A stretch of DNA of 64,000 bases from Halopseudomonas litoralis (GTDB taxonomy: Bacteria > Pseudomonadota > Gammaproteobacteria > Pseudomonadales > Pseudomonadaceae), in assembly GCF_900105005.1 (NCBI RefSeq), contig NZ_LT629748.1, positions 2,976,001 through 3,040,000 of the forward strand, given 5' to 3'. A model generated the notes under the pieces. That model worked only from the letters and a program-made list of their open reading frames with translations, did not search any database and had not been told where the DNA came from. Both the position numbers and the translations under genes were made by a program. Shown piece by piece: positions 59,573 to 64,000 of the stretch. How positions within the stretch are numbered: position 1 is the first letter of the stretch; each line of letters opens with the position of its first letter.

Positions 59573-60553
59573 TCAACGCCGATACTTGCGCGCCAGCAGC
59601 TCCTCCACACTGACTACCAGCACTCCTTCAACTTGCTCCAGACCAGCTAACCGCCGCTCCAGATAATCCAGTGTTTCCGGATAGGGGTGGCCGATGACCA
59701 GTGCTGTGCCCTGCTTGCGCGCCAGCTCCAGTGCACGCTGGAAGGCGGCGTCGATAGCCACTGCGGTACGCTCATTGTCCAGAAACACATCCCGCGACAG
59801 ATGCCGCACGCCCTGCGCCTCGGCGGCAAAGGCGGCCTGGGTATCCGGGGAGGTGCGGCTGTCGATGAAGAACAGCCCACGCGCGCCGAGAACCTGCATC
59901 ACCCAATCCATGGCTTCGCGATTGCTGGTCAGGCGGCTGCCCATGTGATTGTTGAGGCCCTGAATGGGGATAAAACTGTTCAGGTTGGCTTGCAGCGTTG
60001 TTTCCAGTTCAGCCCTATTCATCTCGGCATACAAACCGCCCTGCCCGATCGGCAGCGCCGCGCCACTCTCCATGGGTTGATGCAACATGACGGTCTTGCC
60101 GGCCGCTCCCGCCTCGCTGGCCAGCCGCTGGGCTGACTGGGTATGCGGCAGTATGGCCAGCGCCACGGGCGCCGGCAGGGCGATGAGACGCCGCCCCCGG
60201 ATCAAGCTGTGGCCGACATCATCAATGATGATACCAATGGCAGGTGTGGCGGCCGCAGCGGGGGCTGAGGCGATGGGCTGCGGTTCTTCAACAATCTGCT
60301 GGAACGGTGCAGCAGGGGCGTGTTCAGGCTCGGCCTGAGCGGCACGCTCCAGTTCCAGCCAGCGCGCACGCAGCTCATCGTAATAGGCTGCATCGCTCTG
60401 CGCCGTATCTGGTATCGCCACGGTCTGTTCAGTGACGGCTGGTGCTGCTTCGGCCGCCGGCGGATCATCCGGCTCGCCACAGCCGGTCAGTGCCAGCGTC
60501 AACAGCCCAAGCATGATCGCGCGGACCATGCCAGGGCAAAACGATAATGTCAT
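59573..60553 (-). CDS. Divergent polysaccharide deacetylase family protein (YibQ-like)
   Basis: The 326-residue protein has a lipoprotein-like signal (LLTLALTGC, cysteine near residue 25), a Pro/Ala-rich linker (about 30-105) and a divergent polysaccharide-deacetylase domain. Its motifs are IGIIIDDVGHSLIRGRRLIALPAPVALAILPHT, MLHQPMESG, LNNHMGSRLTSNREAMDWVM and FFIDSRTSPD. The family member YibQ in E. coli sits beside envC, as this gene nearly does here. The ATG overlaps the ctpA stop (ATGA), though a start 24 bases later would give a tighter signal peptide. Confidence 0.88.
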   Translation of the reverse strand: MTLSFCPGMVRAIMLGLLTLALTGCGEPDDPPAAEAAPAVTEQTVAIPDTAQSDAAYYDELRARWLELERAAQAEPEHAPAAPFQQIVEEPQPIASAPAAAATPAIGIIIDDVGHSLIRGRRLIALPAPVALAILPHTQSAQRLASEAGAAGKTVMLHQPMESGAALPIGQGGLYAEMNRAELETTLQANLNSFIPIQGLNNHMGSRLTSNREAMDWVMQVLGARGLFFIDSRTSPDTQAAFAAEAQGVRHLSRDVFLDNERTAVAIDAAFQRALELARKQGTALVIGHPYPETLDYLERRLAGLEQVEGVLVVSVEELLARKYRR

Positions 60554-61824
60554 CGGCTGCGGGTGATATTCAGTCCCTTGAGCAGATTCAAGGCTTGATT
60601 CAATTGATAGTCGGCCTCGCGTGCTGTCGCTTCATCTGTCACCTGTCTGCGCAATGTCCGACGCTCCTCGCCACTGTCATTGTTCAGATGGCCGAGCAGA
60701 TCGGCCTCGCGATAACTCGCTTCTTCCGCGTTGCGAGTCAAGAGCGCCCGTTCGACCTGAATATCCGGCACTATGCCCTGAGCCTGGATCGAGCGTCCGT
60801 TCGGTGTGTAGTACAGCGCGGTGGTCAATTTCAGCGCACGGTCGTTGTTCAGCGGCAATACCGTCTGCACCGAGCCCTTGCCGAAGCTGTCGGTCCCCAT
60901 GATCACCGCCCGGCCCCGGTCCTGCAGCGCGCCGGCGACAATCTCCGAGGCGGACGCCGAGCCACCGTTGATCAGCACCACCAGCGGAATATTCTTGCCG
61001 GGATTGGCCGAGGAGGCGTTGAAACGCATCTCGGTATTCGGCAGGCGACCCTTGGTATAGACGATCAGGCCGTCGCTGAGGAAAGCATCGGCAACCTCCA
61101 CTGCAGACTGCAGTACGCCGCCCGGGTTGTTGCGCAGATCCAGTACCAGCCCCTTGAGCTCGTCCTTGGCGGTAAGCGTTTTCAGGCTGCGGCGGACTTC
61201 TTCACCGGTATTGTTCTGAAACTGGGTAATCCGCAAATAGGCGTAGCCCGGGTCGAGAGCTTCGGTGCGCACGCTCTTCACCTTGATCACCGCACGTTCC
61301 AGCTGCACGTCGAAAGGCGTGCCGGCACCACGTACCAGTGTCAGGGTAATTTTCGAGCCGGCCGGCCCACGCATTCTATCCACCGCATCCATCAGGCTCA
61401 TGCCCTTGACCGGGTGATCATCAATCTTGACGATCAGGTCCCCCGGCTCGATACCGGCCCGAGAAGCCGGCGTATCGTCAATCGGCGAGATGACTTTGAT
61501 GAAGCCATCTTCCTGCCCCACTTCAATGCCCAGTCCGCCGAACTGCCCACTGGTGGTGTCCTGCAGCCCCTGGAAGGCTTCGGGTTCGAGGTAGGCCGAG
61601 TGCGGGTCCAGCCCTTCGAGCATGCCGCGGATGGCATTCTCCAGCATGGTGGCATCATCCACCGGCTCGACATAGGAGGTGCGGATCCGCTCCAGCACTT
61701 CGGTGAAGGTGCGCAGTTCATTGAGCGGAAGCGGGGCCGCCGCCTCTTGGTCCTGAGCCTGCACGGGGATCCAGCCGAGCATGAGACTCAGACAGGCAAT
61801 GGACATTTTCTGCACAGCGGTCAT
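60550..61824 (-). CDS. ctpA: S41-family carboxyl-terminal processing protease CtpA
   Basis: The 424-residue periplasmic protease has a signal peptide, a PDZ domain (GGLGIEVGQEDGFIKVISPIDDTPASRAGIEPGDLIVKIDD, about 90-135) and an S41 catalytic domain. The Ser nucleophile lies in INGGSASASEIVAGAL and the Lys about 25 residues later in GTDSFGKGSVQTVLPL. In Pseudomonas CtpA degrades peptidoglycan hydrolases with the help of a lipoprotein partner; its location next to envC agrees. GGAGAA precedes the ATG at 61824. Confidence 0.93.
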   Translation of the reverse strand: MTAVQKMSIACLSLMLGWIPVQAQDQEAAAPLPLNELRTFTEVLERIRTSYVEPVDDATMLENAIRGMLEGLDPHSAYLEPEAFQGLQDTTSGQFGGLGIEVGQEDGFIKVISPIDDTPASRAGIEPGDLIVKIDDHPVKGMSLMDAVDRMRGPAGSKITLTLVRGAGTPFDVQLERAVIKVKSVRTEALDPGYAYLRITQFQNNTGEEVRRSLKTLTAKDELKGLVLDLRNNPGGVLQSAVEVADAFLSDGLIVYTKGRLPNTEMRFNASSANPGKNIPLVVLINGGSASASEIVAGALQDRGRAVIMGTDSFGKGSVQTVLPLNNDRALKLTTALYYTPNGRSIQAQGIVPDIQVERALLTRNAEEASYREADLLGHLNNDSGEERRTLRRQVTDEATAREADYQLNQALNLLKGLNITRSR

Positions 61825-61988
61825 CGAATTCTCCAAGTCAAGACGTTGGATTCGTAAAGGATTCCGGCATATGCCGGACTTAACTGATGACCTCCGGCCG
61901 CATGAAGTCACTCAGCACACCCACCGCCCCGTAAAGCGCAGCGAGTCACTGCAGCATGAACGAGCCCATGGGATTTTTCAAAGAGTTC

Positions 61989-63152
61989 TCAACTGGGAAG
62001 CATACACCAGGCCGCCGGATCGAGCGCCCGGCCCCGGTGACGAATGGAAAAATACAATGCAGCCTCGCCCATCCCGCCGCTGTTGCCCACCGTGGCAACG
62101 GCCTCGCCCGGCTGAACCCAGCTGCCAACATCTCGCAGCAGGCTCTGATTATGACCGTACAGGCTCAGATAGCCGTTTCCGTGGTCGAGAATCAGCAATA
62201 AGCCGGAGCCGCGCAGCCAGTCAGCGAACACCACACGCCCGCCATGCACCGCATGCACCGGCGCCCCCTCCTGAGCACCGATCAGCAGACCATCCCATTT
62301 GAGCCTGGAATCCGCTCCCCGCTGGCTGCCGAAGCGCGCCTGGATCCTGCCATTGACCGGCAGGGGCAGCTTGCCCTTGGCCTGGGCGAACGGCAGACTG
62401 CCGGCCGGCGCCGGAATGCTGGTGATGGCTTCATCAAGCTTCTTGATCAGCGCAGCCAGCTCGGCACGTTCTGTTTCACGCTGGCTGATCTGCTGCTGCT
62501 GGGATTGGCTACGCCCACGTAGCCCGGCCAGTACCCTGGCGCGGTTCTCACGCTCGGCCTCCAGCTCCTGTTGGCGAGCCGCCAGCGCCTGCCGATCCTG
62601 CTGCAATGCTGTCTGCTGACCGGCGATCTGCGCGCTGGCATCACGGATCTGGGCGATGGTGTCGGTGTAACGCTCGACTTCCTCCACCCGCGCCCGGCTT
62701 ACATAGCCGTAATAGCGCAGCATGCGCGCGACGCGTGACGGGTCATCCTGATTGAGCACCATCTTCAGATAATCCTGACGCCCGGCCATGTAGGCCGCGC
62801 GCACCTGCCTGGCGATCTGCTCCTGCTGAGCCTCCAGCGCCACCTGTAACGCCTCAGCTTGTTGTTGCAGATCCTGCAGGCGGCTCTCGCCCTCACGAAT
62901 CTGCTGCTCCATGTCGGTGCTTTCCCGACGCAACCGACCGATTTCGCTCTCGCTGGTCTCCAGCTCCTTCTCCAGGCCGGATACTTCCTGCTTGAGCGAG
63001 CCCAGCAACTTCTTCAGCCGGGCAATCTCCTGCTCGGTCTGCTTCAGTTCGGCTCTGGCCTTTTCGGCATCAGCAGGCTGCGCCAGCGCGGGTAGCGCCA
63101 GCAGCATCAGCACCAGACAGAGCACCGCTCCGGTCCATGACCGATAGTTCAT
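61989..63152 (-). CDS. envC: EnvC-type murein hydrolase activator (M23/LytM domain)
   Basis: The 387-residue protein has a signal peptide (cleavage near ALA, residue 24), a long coiled coil (about 25-245) and a C-terminal LytM domain (APVHAVHGGRVVFADWLRGSGLLLILDHGNGYLSLYGHNQ). The zinc-ligand pattern of active M23 peptidases is incomplete (no HxxxD in the first motif), as in EnvC, which activates amidases at the division site instead of cutting peptidoglycan. It follows gpmI by ten bases. Confidence 0.92.
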   Translation of the reverse strand: MNYRSWTGAVLCLVLMLLALPALAQPADAEKARAELKQTEQEIARLKKLLGSLKQEVSGLEKELETSESEIGRLRRESTDMEQQIREGESRLQDLQQQAEALQVALEAQQEQIARQVRAAYMAGRQDYLKMVLNQDDPSRVARMLRYYGYVSRARVEEVERYTDTIAQIRDASAQIAGQQTALQQDRQALAARQQELEAERENRARVLAGLRGRSQSQQQQISQRETERAELAALIKKLDEAITSIPAPAGSLPFAQAKGKLPLPVNGRIQARFGSQRGADSRLKWDGLLIGAQEGAPVHAVHGGRVVFADWLRGSGLLLILDHGNGYLSLYGHNQSLLRDVGSWVQPGEAVATVGNSGGMGEAALYFSIRHRGRALDPAAWCMLPS

Positions 63153-63162
63153 GACCGCGGGC

Positions 63163-64000
63163 TCAGCGCTGCAGACTGACGATGGAGCGGCCGGTCATCT
63201 CCGCCGGCTGCTCCATTCCGAGCAGCGTCAGCACGGTGGGCGCCACGTCGGACAGGATGCCACCGTCACGCATGCTCACCTGGCGCGGCCCGACATACAC
63301 GAAAGGTACCGGTTCGCAAGTATGCGCCGTGTGGGCCTGACCGGTGCTGCTGTCAGCCATCTGCTCAACGTTGCCGTGGTCGGCGGTGATCAGTGCTTCG
63401 CCACCCACCTTGGCCAGCGCCGCCTCGATGCGAGCGATGCAATGATCCAGACATTCAACCGCCTTGACCGCCGCCTCGAACACCCCGGTATGACCGACCA
63501 TATCGCCGTTGGCATAATTGACGATGATAGCGTCATAACGCTGCTGCTCGATGGCTTCAACGATGCGATCAGTGACTTCGGGTGCACTCATTTCCGGCTG
63601 CAGGTCGTAGGTGGCGACCTTCGGTGACGGGATCAGGATGCGCTCTTCGCCTTCAAAGGGTTCTTCGCGGCCACCGGAAAAGAAGAAGGTAACGTGGGCG
63701 TATTTCTCGGTTTCAGCGATACGCAGCTGAGTCTTGCCGTTGTTTGCCAGATACTCGCCCAGCACGTTGGTCAGCGATGACGGCGGGAAGGCGCATGGCG
63801 CCGGGATATCCGCGGCGTACTGGGTGAGCATGACGTAACCGGCCATGTTCAGCGCACGCTGCCGGGCAAAGCCGTCAAAGTCCGGCTGAACGAACGCCCG
63901 GCTCAGTTCACGGGCACGGTCGGCGCGAAAGTTCATGAAGATCACTGCGTCGCCATCTTCCACACGCACCGGCTCGCCGATGACGGTAGCCTTGACGAAC
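63163..64000 (-). CDS. gpmI: 2,3-bisphosphoglycerate-independent phosphoglycerate mutase, C-terminal part
   Basis: This glycolytic enzyme is cut by the right edge of the window: the frame stays open to base 64000 ([21 protein letters not shown] at the edge). The visible 278 residues include [59 protein letters not shown] and the metal-binding [11 protein letters not shown], all intact. The metal-bound catalytic serine lies in the missing N-terminal part. Order gpmI-envC-ctpA is conserved in pseudomonads. Confidence 0.95.
   Translation of the reverse strand, partial: FVKATVIGEPVRVEDGDAVIFMNFRADRARELSRAFVQPDFDGFARQRALNMAGYVMLTQYAADIPAPCAFPPSSLTNVLGEYLANNGKTQLRIAETEKYAHVTFFFSGGREEPFEGEERILIPSPKVATYDLQPEMSAPEVTDRIVEAIEQQRYDAIIVNYANGDMVGHTGVFEAAVKAVECLDHCIARIEAALAKVGGEALITADHGNVEQMADSSTGQAHTAHTCEPVPFVYVGPRQVSMRDGGILSDVAPTVLTLLGMEQPAEMTGRSIVSLQR

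Overview
The window is chromosomal DNA of a Pseudomonas-like gammaproteobacterium (Pseudomonadaceae). From about 46.2 kb to the end, the gene order gpmI-envC-ctpA-deacetylase / hisF-hisA-hisH-hisB / nuclease / FAD oxidoreductase / asmA-mutY-yggX / tRNA-Phe / basic amino-acid ABC transporter matches the conserved order known from Pseudomonas aeruginosa. This part is ordinary core genome: histidine synthesis, base-excision repair, iron-sulfur protection, an amino-acid importer and cell-separation factors.

Bases 1 to 45782 belong to an integrative and conjugative element (ICE) of the PFGI-1/pKLC102/ICEclc class. It abuts the 3' end of a tRNA-Thr(TGT) gene (45783-45858, minus strand) and runs off the left edge, so the integrase, the relaxase and the other att copy are not visible. 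Almost all ICE backbone genes are on the minus strand. From the tRNA leftward they are a replication/partition module (parA, dnaB, a conserved unknown, a HicA-like protein, parB, DUF2857, an STY4528-type replication protein, a TIGR03761 protein, an array of seven palindromes spaced exactly 51 bp, DUF3158, ssb, a lipoprotein, a type IA topoisomerase). Next comes an ISL3-type insertion sequence carrying a metal-efflux gene and its MerR regulator, and then the mating-pair-formation/DNA-transfer operon (PilL N-terminal protein, TIGR03759, lytic transglycosylase, TIGR03765, TraD, TIGR03747, RAQPRD, TIGR03758, 03745, 03750, 03746, 03749, 03752, 03751, VirB4-like ATPase, TIGR03757, 03756, 03755, TraG).

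Beyond traG, bases 1 to about 11 kb are cargo with a defence flavour. A plus-strand type I restriction-modification operon (hsdM partial, hsdS, an AlbA_2/ATPase accessory gene, an MltR-like gene, hsdR, a YgjP-type metallopeptidase) is followed by an orphan 120-residue protein. A minus-strand two-gene cassette comes next: an 81-residue internally repeated Ala/Ser-rich protein and a coiled-coil TIR-domain protein that keeps the WxxxE NADase motif.

The most unusual signals are (i) the TIR cassette, in which both ribosome-binding sites can pair with upstream complementary sequence and the TIR N-terminus carries a very regular 7/11 Asn ladder; (ii) the 51-bp palindrome array, with symmetric compensatory changes, which I read as the ICE replication origin; (iii) two identical palindromes upstream of the transfer operon; (iv) a near-perfect inverted repeat over the parA ribosome-binding site next to the att site; and (v) a DnaA-box cluster just outside the ICE.
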